Source: Clavibacter sp. VKM Ac-2873 (lineage in GTDB: Bacteria > Actinomycetota > Actinomycetes > Actinomycetales > Microbacteriaceae). Taken from it: 64,000 bases of DNA. The translations under genes were made by a program, and so were the position numbers. Shown piece by piece: positions 40,058 to 48,549 of the stretch; the stretch's first letter is position 1; each line of letters begins with the position of its first letter. The notes under the pieces are model-generated. The model worked only from the letters and a program-made list of their open reading frames with translations, was not told the origin of the DNA and made no database searches. The DNA lies in contig NZ_JADKRS010000001.1 in assembly GCF_015351075.1 (NCBI RefSeq), positions 868,001-932,000 on the forward strand. Reading direction: 5' to 3'.

Positions 40058-41365
40058 TCACGCGCCGGCGCCGCGGTCCGAGTCGTCGGCGGGTGCGGGC
40101 GCGGGGGTCGTCGCGAGGAAGGCCTCGCCCTCCCCGGTCACCACGAGGCGACCCTCGTCGGGGGTCACGAACACGGCGTCGCCGCGACCGACGACGACCG
40201 TCGACACCTCGCCGCGGACGGTCATCCGGCCCGAGGTGCAGAGGAGGACGGCCGGCCCGTCGACCACCACGACGCTCGCGCCCGCGTCGCCCGCGGCCTG
40301 GTCGCGCGTGGCCGGGCAGACGTGCGCCAGGAGGAAGTCGGGCACGTCCGGCCGATACAGGTCGACGCCGGGCGCCGCGTGCTCCGGCGCGAGGTACGGG
40401 ACGGGCAGCGCCTGGAACTCGAGCACGTCGAGGAGCTCGGGCACGTCCACGTGCTTCGGCGTGAGGCCGCCGCGGAGCACGTTGTCCGAGGCCGCCATCA
40501 GCTCGATCCCGAGCCCGTGCAGGTACGCGTGGATGTTGCCGGCCGGCAGGTACAGCGCCTCGCCGCGACGGAGGGTGACGCGGTTGAGGAGGAGCGACGT
40601 GACGATGCCGGGGTCCCCCGGGTACGCCTCGGCGAGCTCCCGCACGGTGCGCATCTCGGTCGAGAACTCGCCGCACTGCCGTTCGGAGGCGAGGCTCGCG
40701 AGCAGCGTGACGCGGTCGACGAGGCGCCGCACCTCGGGTCCGCCGCCCATGAGGAACGCGAAGGCGTCGCGCAGGACGTCTGCCTCGGCGCCCATGAGGC
40801 GCGACAGCACGGAGCGGATCACCGCGGGGTCGGAGTCGGGCCCCGACGCGTCGAGCGTGAGGAGCAGCGTGAAGACCTCCCGCACCTCCGCGAGCGGCCG
40901 GAAGCCGCAGAGCGCGTGGAACTCGTCGCTGAGGGCGAAGACCAGCTCGGGCTTGTGCAGCGGGTCCTTGTAGTTGCGGTGCGGCGCGTCGATCGGGATG
41001 CCGCGCTCCTCCTCGTCGCGGAACCCGAGGCGCGCGCGATGCAGGTCCGGGTGCGCCTGCAGCGAGAGCGGGCCGTCGGCGGCGAGCACCTTGAGGAGGA
41101 ACGGGAGGCCGGGCCCGTCGCCCGGGCGCAGGCCCGCCGCGAGCGGGCCGAGGGTGGTCGCGGGGTCGCGGCGGATCCACTCGGCCAGCGTGGTCGCGCC
41201 GCCCGCCGACGCCGGGTCGACCACGCGGGTGGGCGAGCCGTCGTGCGCCCCGAGCCACAGCTCGGCCTCGGGGCCGCCGGACGGCTCGCCGCCGAGGAGC
41301 CCGGCGATCGCGGTGCGGGACCCCCAGGCGTAGTCGCGGGGGATGTTGGCGATGGCAGTGAACAC
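40058..41365 (-). CDS. manA: Mannose-6-phosphate isomerase, class I
   Basis: A 435-residue type I phosphomannose isomerase with cupin folds. Zinc-site motifs include LQAHPD, the KPELVFALS signature and GLGIELMAASDNVLRGGLTPKHVDV. It links fructose 6-phosphate to mannose 6-phosphate for the ManB mutase. GTG 41365 has AGGAT upstream. Equivalent to Rv3255c. Confidence 0.94.
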   Translation of the reverse strand: MFTAIANIPRDYAWGSRTAIAGLLGGEPSGGPEAELWLGAHDGSPTRVVDPASAGGATTLAEWIRRDPATTLGPLAAGLRPGDGPGLPFLLKVLAADGPLSLQAHPDLHRARLGFRDEEERGIPIDAPHRNYKDPLHKPELVFALSDEFHALCGFRPLAEVREVFTLLLTLDASGPDSDPAVIRSVLSRLMGAEADVLRDAFAFLMGGGPEVRRLVDRVTLLASLASERQCGEFSTEMRTVRELAEAYPGDPGIVTSLLLNRVTLRRGEALYLPAGNIHAYLHGLGIELMAASDNVLRGGLTPKHVDVPELLDVLEFQALPVPYLAPEHAAPGVDLYRPDVPDFLLAHVCPATRDQAAGDAGASVVVVDGPAVLLCTSGRMTVRGEVSTVVVGRGDAVFVTPDEGRLVVTGEGEAFLATTPAPAPADDSDRGAGA

Positions 41366-41529
41366 GGGCGATCCTGTCGGGCTTGGCGGCTACCTACAAC
41401 GCCCGGGCGGGCGCGTCCTGTCCGGACGCGACCAAAGTACCAACCGATGACGACGCGGCCGGGACGCCGACCTAGGCTCGGCCGCAGGCGCCCGTCCCCG
41501 AGGGCGCCGACGAACCGCAATGGAGCATC
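41366..41529. promoter_or_regulatory. Divergent promoter region of manA and the acyl-CoA dehydrogenase
   Basis: On the plus strand TAGGCT at 41473-41478 is a good -10 for the dehydrogenase, giving a leader of about 45 bases with GGAG. On the minus strand TGTAGGTA (about 41390-41398) is a candidate -10 for manA. Confidence 0.35.
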
Positions 41530-42708
41530 GTGTCCCTCACCCCCCTCATCGGCGACTTCTACGGCTACGAGTCCCGGCTCGGCGACCGGGAGAAGGAGTC
41601 CCTCGCCGACCTGCGCGCCTACCTCGAGGCCGAGGTCCGGCCGCACGTCAACGGGCTCTGGGCCCGCGCCGAGTTCCCCCGGCACGTGATCTCCGGCCTC
41701 GCCGCGCGCGGCATGTTCGGCATGCCCTTCCCCGAGACGCGCCCGTTCGAGAACTCGGCGGTGTTCCGCGGCTGGGCGGCGCTCGAGCTCGGCCGCGTCG
41801 ACGCGAGCATCGCCACCGTCGTCGGCATGCAGAGCGGGCTCGTGATGGGCAGCGTCGCCGTCGCGGGATCCCCCGCGCAGCGCGCCGAGTGGCTGCCGCG
41901 CTTCGCGTCCGGCGAGCTCCTCGGGTCCTTCGGGCTCACCGAGCCGCTGTCCGGATCGGACTCCGCGCGCGGCCTCCGCACCGTGGCCACGCGCCGCGGC
42001 GACGAGTGGAGCATCACGGGCGCCAAGCGCTGGATCGGCAACGGCACCATCAGCGATGTGACCGTCATCTGGGCCAAGGACGCCGACGACGGCCAGGTGA
42101 AGGGCTTCCTCGTCCCGAACGACTCCCCCGGATTCCGCGCGACGCGGATAGAGGACAAGCAGGCGCTGCGCATCGTGCAGAACGCGGACATCGAGCTCGA
42201 CGGCGTCATCGTGCCGGACGCGAACCGGCTGCAGAACGGCACGTCGTTCGCCGACACGGCCGCGGTGCTGCGGCTCACGCGCGCCGAGGTGGCGTGGGCC
42301 GCCATCGGCATCTCGATCGGCGCCTACGAGGCCGCGGTCGCCTACACGGGCGAGCGCGAGCAGTTCGGCAAGCCGCTCGGCGCACACCAGCTCATCCAGG
42401 ACCTCCTCGTCCGCAGCCTCGGCAACATCACGGCGTCGATCGGCCTGGTGACGCGGGCGTCCGAGATGGTCGACGAGGGCACGCAGTCCGACGAGCACTC
42501 CGCCCTGGCCAAGGCGTACGCCACGAGCCGGATGCGCGAGACCGTCGCCTGGTGCCGCGAGGCGTTCGGCGGCAACGGCATCGTGCTCGACTACGACGTC
42601 GCCCGCTTCTTCGCCGACGCCGAGGCCATCTACTCCTACGAGGGCACCCGGGAGATGAACACGCTCATCGTCGGCCGGGCGATCACGGGGCACGCGGCCT
42701 TCGTCTGA
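41530..42708 (+). CDS. Acyl-CoA dehydrogenase, glutaryl-CoA dehydrogenase-like
   Basis: A 392-residue FAD enzyme. FGLTEPLSGSDSARGLRT (about 137-154) and the C-terminal EAFGGNGI and YEGTREMNTLIVGRAITG blocks are those of the family; the glutamate in YEGT matches the catalytic base of glutaryl-CoA dehydrogenases. It could act in lysine or other dicarboxylate breakdown. GTG start, GGAG upstream. Single gene among glycan genes, with no pathway partner nearby. Confidence 0.9.
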   Translation: MSLTPLIGDFYGYESRLGDREKESLADLRAYLEAEVRPHVNGLWARAEFPRHVISGLAARGMFGMPFPETRPFENSAVFRGWAALELGRVDASIATVVGMQSGLVMGSVAVAGSPAQRAEWLPRFASGELLGSFGLTEPLSGSDSARGLRTVATRRGDEWSITGAKRWIGNGTISDVTVIWAKDADDGQVKGFLVPNDSPGFRATRIEDKQALRIVQNADIELDGVIVPDANRLQNGTSFADTAAVLRLTRAEVAWAAIGISIGAYEAAVAYTGEREQFGKPLGAHQLIQDLLVRSLGNITASIGLVTRASEMVDEGTQSDEHSALAKAYATSRMRETVAWCREAFGGNGIVLDYDVARFFADAEAIYSYEGTREMNTLIVGRAITGHAAFV

Positions 42709-42795
42709 TGGACAGCGGGGGGCCGCGAGCGCGGGCGGGCACGGCGCCGTCGACCCCGCGCCACCCAGGCGGCGGGACGCGTGCCTCTGGCCGGA

Positions 42796-42801
42796 TACCC
42801 T
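42796..42801 (+). promoter_or_regulatory. -10 box for the first O-antigen-ligase-like gene
   Basis: TACCCT seven bases before ATG 42809, which favours that ATG over the in-frame ATG at 42803. Confidence 0.45.
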
Positions 42802-42808
42802 GATGGGC

Positions 42809-44254
42809 ATGCCCACCGCCAGCCGCCGAGCCCTCCGGAGCTTCGCGACCTTCGTCCTCGTCACCACGTTCGCCGGTGACATGTGGCGCGACAGCCTCAG
42901 CTGGTGGGGCTTCGGCGCCATCGCGCTCGCCGTGCTGGTCACCTGCATCACGCTGCTGGTGCGCTCCCGGCCCCTGCCGCGCGTGCGCGTGCTGCCGATC
43001 CCGCTCCTGGCGTTCACGGGCATCGCGGTGCTGTCGATCGCGTGGTCGCAGTACCGGCCGGAGTCGGCGCTCGGCGTGCTCATCCAGCTGTCGACGTCCA
43101 TCGCGGCGCTCACGCTCGTGGTCGCGCTGTCGTGGGCGGAGATCGTCCAGGCGCTCGGCCGGGCGCTCCGCATCATCCTGGGGCTGTCGCTCGCCTTCGA
43201 GCTGTTCATCGCGGTCGTGGTGCGCCAGCCGGTGATGCCCTTCTTCACCGACTACGGGCCCCGCGCGCCGGCCGCCTTCGCCTGGACACGCGGAGAGCTC
43301 CTCAGCGGGGGCCGGATCCAGGGCGTCGTCGGCAACGCGAACCTGCTCGCCATGGTGGCGCTGCTCGGCCTCATCGTCTTCGCGCTGCAGTACGCGGCAC
43401 GCACGGTGCGCCGCCGCGACGCCGGGCTCTGGATCCTCGTCGCCCTCCTCACCCTGACGCTCACCGGCAGCTCCACGGTCCTGGTCGCGCTGATGATGAC
43501 CGGCGTCGTCGCCGCGCTGGCGCTCGCCGCCCGTCGTGTCGGCATCCGGGGTCGGCTCGTGCTGGCGGGCGGCGTCGTCGTGGCCGCCGTGGTCGGCGCG
43601 GGCCTCGTCGCGACGCGCACGGCCGAGGTGTTCGAGCTCCTCGGCCGCTCCCCCGACCTCACGGGCCGGTTCCAGATCTGGCAGTCCGTGCTCGGCCTCG
43701 CGCAGCAGCACCCCGTCGTGGGCTGGGGCTGGATCGGCTACTGGGCGCCCTGGGTGCACCCGTTCCAGGGACTCGCCGTCCGCAGCGGCGTCACGTACCT
43801 CCAGGCCCACGACGCGTACCTCGACGTCCTCCTGCAGGTGGGCGCGATCGGGCTCCTGGCCTTCGCCTCGTTCGTCGTGACCACCTACGTGCGCTCCTGG
43901 TGGGCCGCCATCGACCGCCCGCAGCACCGCCGGGATCGCGTCGAGCCCTACTCCACGCTCGCGCTCGCGCCGCTGCTGCTCATGACCGCGCTGGTCGTGC
44001 AGAGCCTCGCCGAGAGCCGGCTGCTGTACGAGGGCAACTGGCTGCTGCTCGTCGTCATCGCCATCGCCACGAAGTCCGGCATGGTCGCGCGCGAGGACGT
44101 CCCGGGGCCCGACGACGCGCGTCGCCGCCCGGTGCCGCCCGCGACCCCGGCGGCCGCCGGCGTCGCGTCGACTCCCCCGATCGTCGCCCCGGTCCCCGCG
44201 GCCGTGCCCTCCGCCTCGGCGCCCTCGCCCGCCGCCGACCCCCGCGTCGCCTGA
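42809..44254 (+). CDS. O-antigen ligase-like membrane protein 1
   Basis: About 481 residues with at least ten membrane segments and a Wzy/WaaL-type large outside loop. The family motif is seen around GRFQIWQSVLGLAQQHPVVGWGWIGYW and QAHDAYLDVLLQVGAIG. Such proteins join or polymerise lipid-linked glycans on the outer face of the membrane. The last 75 residues are a Pro/Ala-rich cytoplasmic tail. A related gene follows 48 bases on. Confidence 0.85.
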   Translation: MPTASRRALRSFATFVLVTTFAGDMWRDSLSWWGFGAIALAVLVTCITLLVRSRPLPRVRVLPIPLLAFTGIAVLSIAWSQYRPESALGVLIQLSTSIAALTLVVALSWAEIVQALGRALRIILGLSLAFELFIAVVVRQPVMPFFTDYGPRAPAAFAWTRGELLSGGRIQGVVGNANLLAMVALLGLIVFALQYAARTVRRRDAGLWILVALLTLTLTGSSTVLVALMMTGVVAALALAARRVGIRGRLVLAGGVVVAAVVGAGLVATRTAEVFELLGRSPDLTGRFQIWQSVLGLAQQHPVVGWGWIGYWAPWVHPFQGLAVRSGVTYLQAHDAYLDVLLQVGAIGLLAFASFVVTTYVRSWWAAIDRPQHRRDRVEPYSTLALAPLLLMTALVVQSLAESRLLYEGNWLLLVVIAIATKSGMVAREDVPGPDDARRRPVPPATPAAAGVASTPPIVAPVPAAVPSASAPSPAADPRVA

Positions 44255-44302
44255 TCCGCGCGGCCGCCCGGTGCCCCGCCGACCGCCCGTGATGGCCGAC
44301 GC

Positions 44303-45610
44303 ATGACCCGTCCCGCACGCCCGCAGCTCCCGGAGCTCCTGCCCGACCTCCTCGGGTCGGCGCGCTTCTCCGCCGCGCTCACGCACTGCATCCTCGGCAC
44401 CGCCGTCCTGGCGCACGCCCTCCGGTCCACCGTCGGCTGGGCCGGGCTCGTCGCGATCGTCGCTGCGCTCGCGGCGATGGCCGCGGGATCGCTCGCGGCG
44501 AAGCGGGGCGACTGGGAGTGGCGGGGCCTGCTCCCCATCTCCCTGCTCCTGCTGGTGGCCTGGTGCGCGGCGACGCTCCTCTGGACGGCGTACCAGCCGG
44601 ACGCCGTCGGGGGCGTGCTCTACCTCGCGGCGTCCGCGTTCCTCGCGGTGTACGTCGGCGTCGTCCGCGACCTCATCCAGATCGTGCGCGCAGCCGGCGA
44701 CGTGCTGCGCCTGGTGCTGGTGTCGTCCCTCGCCCTCGAGGTGCTCGCGGGACTCCTGATCGACGGCCCCATCCCGTTCCTCGGGATCCGCGGCGCCCTC
44801 GAGCGCCTCGGCCCGATCCAGGGGCTGCTCGGCGAGCGCAACGCCCTCGGGATCCTGGCCCTCGTCGCCGCCGTGACGTTCGCGGTCGAGCTCGAGACCC
44901 GGTCCGTATCGCGCGGCCGTGGCGCCTTCTCCCTGGTCGTCGCGCTCCTCGTGGCGTCGCTCACGCGGTCGTCGGTGATCCTCGGCACGTTCCTCGTGCT
45001 CGCCGTGGCGGCCCTCGCGATGCTGGGCCTCCGCCACCTCGCCCGGCAGGCGCGGCCGCTCGCCACCAGCGCGGTCCTGGTGCTCGCCACCGTCGCCGCC
45101 GTGCTCGTCGTGGCGTTCCGCTCCCCCGTCCTGCAGGTGCTGCAGGCACGGCCCGACTACCTCCAGCGCGTCGCGCTCTGGCGGGAGATGCTGCGGCTCA
45201 TCGACCTCCACACCATCGAGGGCTGGGGCTTCGTCGGCTTCTGGCGGCGCGACGCGTACCCGTACACGGCCCTGGACCTCGTCAGCCGGGGCGCGCAGGA
45301 GACCGGCCGCAACGCCTACCTCGACCTCTACCTGCAGGCGGGGCTCGTCGGGCTCGCGCTGTTCGCCGCGTTCTGCGCGCTCGCGCTCGGGCGGTCGTGG
45401 GCGCTGGCGACCACCAAGCGCGGCGTCGCCGACGTCTGGACGGCGCTCGTGCTCGTCGTCCTCGTGGTCGCCTCGCTCGCGGAGAGCGTCGCCATCGTGG
45501 AGTGGGGCTGGGTGCTGCTCGTGATCTGCGCCGTCAAGGCCGCGCAGGGGCGCAGCTGGCGGCACGGGCTGCCCGGTCCGGAGGCCACGAAGCAGCCGAC
45601 GGCGGCGTGA
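44303..45610 (+). CDS. O-antigen ligase-like membrane protein 2
   Basis: A 435-residue paralogue of the preceding protein, with about ten membrane segments and matching motifs (YLQRVALWREMLRLIDLHTIEGWGFVGFW; ETGRNAYLDLYLQAGLVG). The two may act on different chains or be donor and acceptor specific versions. Converges with the histidine phosphatase gene. Confidence 0.84.
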   Translation: MTRPARPQLPELLPDLLGSARFSAALTHCILGTAVLAHALRSTVGWAGLVAIVAALAAMAAGSLAAKRGDWEWRGLLPISLLLLVAWCAATLLWTAYQPDAVGGVLYLAASAFLAVYVGVVRDLIQIVRAAGDVLRLVLVSSLALEVLAGLLIDGPIPFLGIRGALERLGPIQGLLGERNALGILALVAAVTFAVELETRSVSRGRGAFSLVVALLVASLTRSSVILGTFLVLAVAALAMLGLRHLARQARPLATSAVLVLATVAAVLVVAFRSPVLQVLQARPDYLQRVALWREMLRLIDLHTIEGWGFVGFWRRDAYPYTALDLVSRGAQETGRNAYLDLYLQAGLVGLALFAAFCALALGRSWALATTKRGVADVWTALVLVVLVVASLAESVAIVEWGWVLLVICAVKAAQGRSWRHGLPGPEATKQPTAA

Positions 45611-45637
45611 GCCCGTGCCGTGGCGCGGGCCGCGGGA

Positions 45638-46285
45638 TCAGACGGCGCCGGTGTCCGTGGACGCGGCCAGCAGCCCGGGCGACGGCGCCCAGTAGCCGAC
45701 CTCGCGGAACCCGTCCGGGGTGGGCTCGAACGAGGTGATGCTCGACAGCGCGCACCGGCGCGCGCGGGGGTCGTGGAAGAGCGGCTTCCCCGTGACGCTG
45801 CGGTGCGCCATCCAGATGGGCAGCTGGTGGCCGACGAGGATCGCGTCCGTGCCGTCGGGCGCGTCCGCGGCCGCCGCCGCCAGCTCGGCGCGCATGCGGG
45901 CGGCGACCTGCGCGAACGGCTCGCCCCAGCTCGGCCGGAGGGGGTTGACGAGGTAGCGCCAGGCGGCGGGCTTCGCGAGGATCTTCAGGCTCACGTCGAA
46001 GCGGCCGCCCTCGAGCCGGCTGGACGCCTCGATCAGGCCAGGACGCTGCTCGGGCTCGAGGCCGAGGGCGGCCTCCAGGGGAGCCGTCGACTCGAGCGCG
46101 CGCTGGAGCGGGGACGTGCGGAGGAGGCCGACCTCGCGGTCCTCCGCGACGACGCGCTCCGCGGCGGCCTCGGCCATGCGGCGGCCGAGGGCCGTGAGGC
46201 CGAAGCCGGGGAGGCGCCCGTAGAGGATGCCGTCCGGGTTGTCGACCTCGCCGTGTCGCACGAGGTGGATCCTGGCTGCCGTCAC
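45638..46285 (-). CDS. Histidine phosphatase (phosphoglycerate mutase-like)
   Basis: A 215-residue protein of the branch with LVRHGEVDNPDGILYGRLPGFGLT; catalytic histidine H11 in RHGE and the second histidine in GHQLPIW. Substrate is unknown. GTG 46285 begins MTAARIHLVRHGE and removes a 33-residue unconserved extension; no ribosome-binding site is seen. A TAGGGT box is at 46318-46323 on the minus strand. Confidence 0.82.
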   Translation of the reverse strand: MTAARIHLVRHGEVDNPDGILYGRLPGFGLTALGRRMAEAAAERVVAEDREVGLLRTSPLQRALESTAPLEAALGLEPEQRPGLIEASSRLEGGRFDVSLKILAKPAAWRYLVNPLRPSWGEPFAQVAARMRAELAAAAADAPDGTDAILVGHQLPIWMAHRSVTGKPLFHDPRARRCALSSITSFEPTPDGFREVGYWAPSPGLLAASTDTGAV

Positions 46286-46437
46286 AGGAGGATGTTCCGT
46301 CGGATCTGCACCCGACGACCCTATCCGACGGCCGGCCGCCGGACCGGCGGGAGCGCGTCCGCCCGCGGCCCGCCGGTTCGGCACCTGACCCGCCGACCGG
46401 CTACGGTGACTCTGATCGCCCGACCAGGAGGACCACC

Positions 46438-47361
46438 ATCAGCGAACCAGACCTCGTCCCCCGCACGCCCAGCGGCAGCAGCACGTCGGTCATCGGCGGG
46501 GTCATCCGCACCGCGCGCATCCGGCAGTGGATGAAGAACGTGCTGGTGTTCGCGGCCCCCATCGCCGCCGGGGCTCTGTTCGAGCCGTCGCTCGTGCGCG
46601 CGGTCCTCGCCTTCGTGGCGTTCTGCCTCGCCGCATCCGGCATCTACTTCCTGAACGACATCCTCGACGTCGAGGCCGACCGCGCCCACCCGCGGAAGCG
46701 CTCGCGGCCGATCGCCGCCGGCGTCGTCCCGGTCCCGGTGGCCGTGGCCGTCGCCGCCGTGCTCCTGGTCGGCGGCCTGGGCGTCGCCCTCGCCGGCGGC
46801 ATCGAGCTGGCCGCGGTGGTGCTCTGCTACGAGCTCGTGCAGATCGCGTACTGCATCTGGCTCAAGCACATCACCATCCTCGACATCGCCGTCGTCTCCT
46901 CCGGCTTCCTGCTGCGGGCCATCGCCGGCGGCGCGGCCACGGGCGTCATCCTCAGCCAGTGGTTCCTCCTGGTCGCGGTCTTCGGATCGCTCCTCATGGT
47001 GTCGGGCAAGCGCTACGGGGAGCTCGCGAGCAACCCCGACCTCCAGGGCGACGTGCGCGGGTCGCTCAAGGGCTACACGCTCGGCTACCTCGGCTTCATC
47101 TGGCACTCCGCCGCGACGATCCTCATCCTCGGCTACAGCCTCTGGGCCTTCGAGCTCTTCACCGACCTGCGGAACCTGTGGCTCTCCGTCTCGGTGGCGC
47201 CCTTCGTGCTCGCGGTGCTGCGCTACGGACAGCACATCGACCGCGGCGACGCGCAGGCGCCCGAGGAGATCGCGCTCGGCGACCGCATGCTGCAGGTGCT
47301 CGCCGGCCTCTGGCTGCTGATCCTCGTGATCGGCCTCTACGTGCAGCCGGGCGTCATCTGA
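46438..47361 (+). CDS. UbiA-type decaprenyl-phosphate phosphoribosyltransferase, apparent ATC start
   Basis: A UbiA prenyltransferase-like protein with about eight membrane segments. The metal/substrate motif NDILDVEAD lies at about 73-81 (counting from ATC) with RAHPRKRSRPIA just after. The closest known type is decaprenyl-phosphate phosphoribosyltransferase (Rv3806c), first step to the arabinose donor decaprenyl-phospho-arabinose. No ATG, GTG or TTG is in frame before ATG 46531, yet the conserved head RIRQWMKNVLVFAAP begins before it. AGGAGG at 46426-46431, six bases before ATC 46438, marks the probable start (ISEPDLVPR; a single base from ATG AGC GAA). See findings. Confidence 0.85.
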   Translation: MSEPDLVPRTPSGSSTSVIGGVIRTARIRQWMKNVLVFAAPIAAGALFEPSLVRAVLAFVAFCLAASGIYFLNDILDVEADRAHPRKRSRPIAAGVVPVPVAVAVAAVLLVGGLGVALAGGIELAAVVLCYELVQIAYCIWLKHITILDIAVVSSGFLLRAIAGGAATGVILSQWFLLVAVFGSLLMVSGKRYGELASNPDLQGDVRGSLKGYTLGYLGFIWHSAATILILGYSLWAFELFTDLRNLWLSVSVAPFVLAVLRYGQHIDRGDAQAPEEIALGDRMLQVLAGLWLLILVIGLYVQPGVI

Positions 47362-47436
47362 TCCGGCGGCGCCCGGAGCCCGACCGCCGCGCCGCCCGAC
47401 CTGCGCGCCGCATCGCGGCCCGGCTCAGCGCGCGAG

Positions 47437-48549
47437 TCAGCGCGCGAGCGAGGCGAACAGCTCCTCGTAGGCGCCCGTGGCGGTCGCCACCCCGTACAGC
47501 TCCTTCGCCCGCGCGGCCATCGCGGGCACGTCGTCCGTCCGGTCGGCGATGTCCTGGAGGGCGCGGGTGATAGCGGCGGAGTCCCGCGGCGGCACCACGA
47601 CGCCGAAGCCCGTCGTCCGCACCGGCTGCCGCACGCCGGGCAGGTCGGACGCGACCGCGGGGACGCCCGCGATCATGCCCTCCACCTGCACGATCCCGAA
47701 CGCCTCGAAGGCGTTGACGGAGGTGAGGGCGAACGCGTCGACCGAGGCGTACAGGTCCGGGACGTCCTCGTCCGCGACGAAGCCCAGCAGCCGGATCCGG
47801 TCGTCGCCCGCGATGCGCTCCTTCACCCGGTCGATGACCGAGCCGCCGGCGACCTTGGAGAAGTCGCCGCCGATGATCAGGCGCGCGTCGGGCATGTCGA
47901 GGGCCGAGAAGCCCTCGACGAGGTACTCGATGCCCTTCTCCTCCACGATGCGGCCGAGGAAGCCGACGTGCAGGCCGTCGGTCTCGCGGAAGGCCGGGCG
48001 CCCGCCGCTGCGGTCGTGGCAGCCGGGCGCGATGACGGCACGTCCCCGCACGAGCGCGGAGGCGATGCGGGAGTGCTCGGCGTAGTCGTCGCTCGTGACC
48101 ACGACGCGGGTCGAGCTGCGGGCCGCGAGCACGCTCGAGCGGTCCATGACGGTGCGCTGGACCGCGTTCACCAGGCCGCTCGGCAGGTCGACGTCGCAGT
48201 GGTACGTGGTGACGACCCGGGTGATCCTGGCCGCGCGCCACGCGAGGGGTCCCGCCTCCACCATGGGCGCGTGGATGTTGACGACGTCCGCGTGCCGTGC
48301 CTCGCGGAGCACCGTGGGGATGAACGCGGGGCTGATGACGCCCTTGCCGAGCTGGAGCAGCACGGGCGTGCGCACCACCCGGACGCCGGCGATCGTCTCC
48401 TCGGTCGGCAGCGCGGGGTCGTGGCGCGTGGTGACGACCGTGACGCGGTGGCCGCGCTCGACGAGGCCCTCGGCCACGTCGCGGGCGACGTTCGTGAGCC
48501 CGCTCACGTAGGGGGCGTAGTAGGTGAGGGCGATGACGACGTCGGTCAT
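47437..48549 (-). CDS. GT4 glycosyltransferase
   Basis: A 370-residue GT-B fold enzyme: N-terminal Rossmann half (VIALTYYAPYVSGLTNVARDVAEGLVERGH), then donor-binding half with GFLGRIVEEKGIEYLVEGF and the EAFGIVQVEGM acidic motif. Likely adds a hexose to a lipid-linked glycan. Overlaps the flippase gene by four bases, so the two are coupled. Confidence 0.88.
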   Translation of the reverse strand: MTDVVIALTYYAPYVSGLTNVARDVAEGLVERGHRVTVVTTRHDPALPTEETIAGVRVVRTPVLLQLGKGVISPAFIPTVLREARHADVVNIHAPMVEAGPLAWRAARITRVVTTYHCDVDLPSGLVNAVQRTVMDRSSVLAARSSTRVVVTSDDYAEHSRIASALVRGRAVIAPGCHDRSGGRPAFRETDGLHVGFLGRIVEEKGIEYLVEGFSALDMPDARLIIGGDFSKVAGGSVIDRVKERIAGDDRIRLLGFVADEDVPDLYASVDAFALTSVNAFEAFGIVQVEGMIAGVPAVASDLPGVRQPVRTTGFGVVVPPRDSAAITRALQDIADRTDDVPAMAARAKELYGVATATGAYEELFASLAR

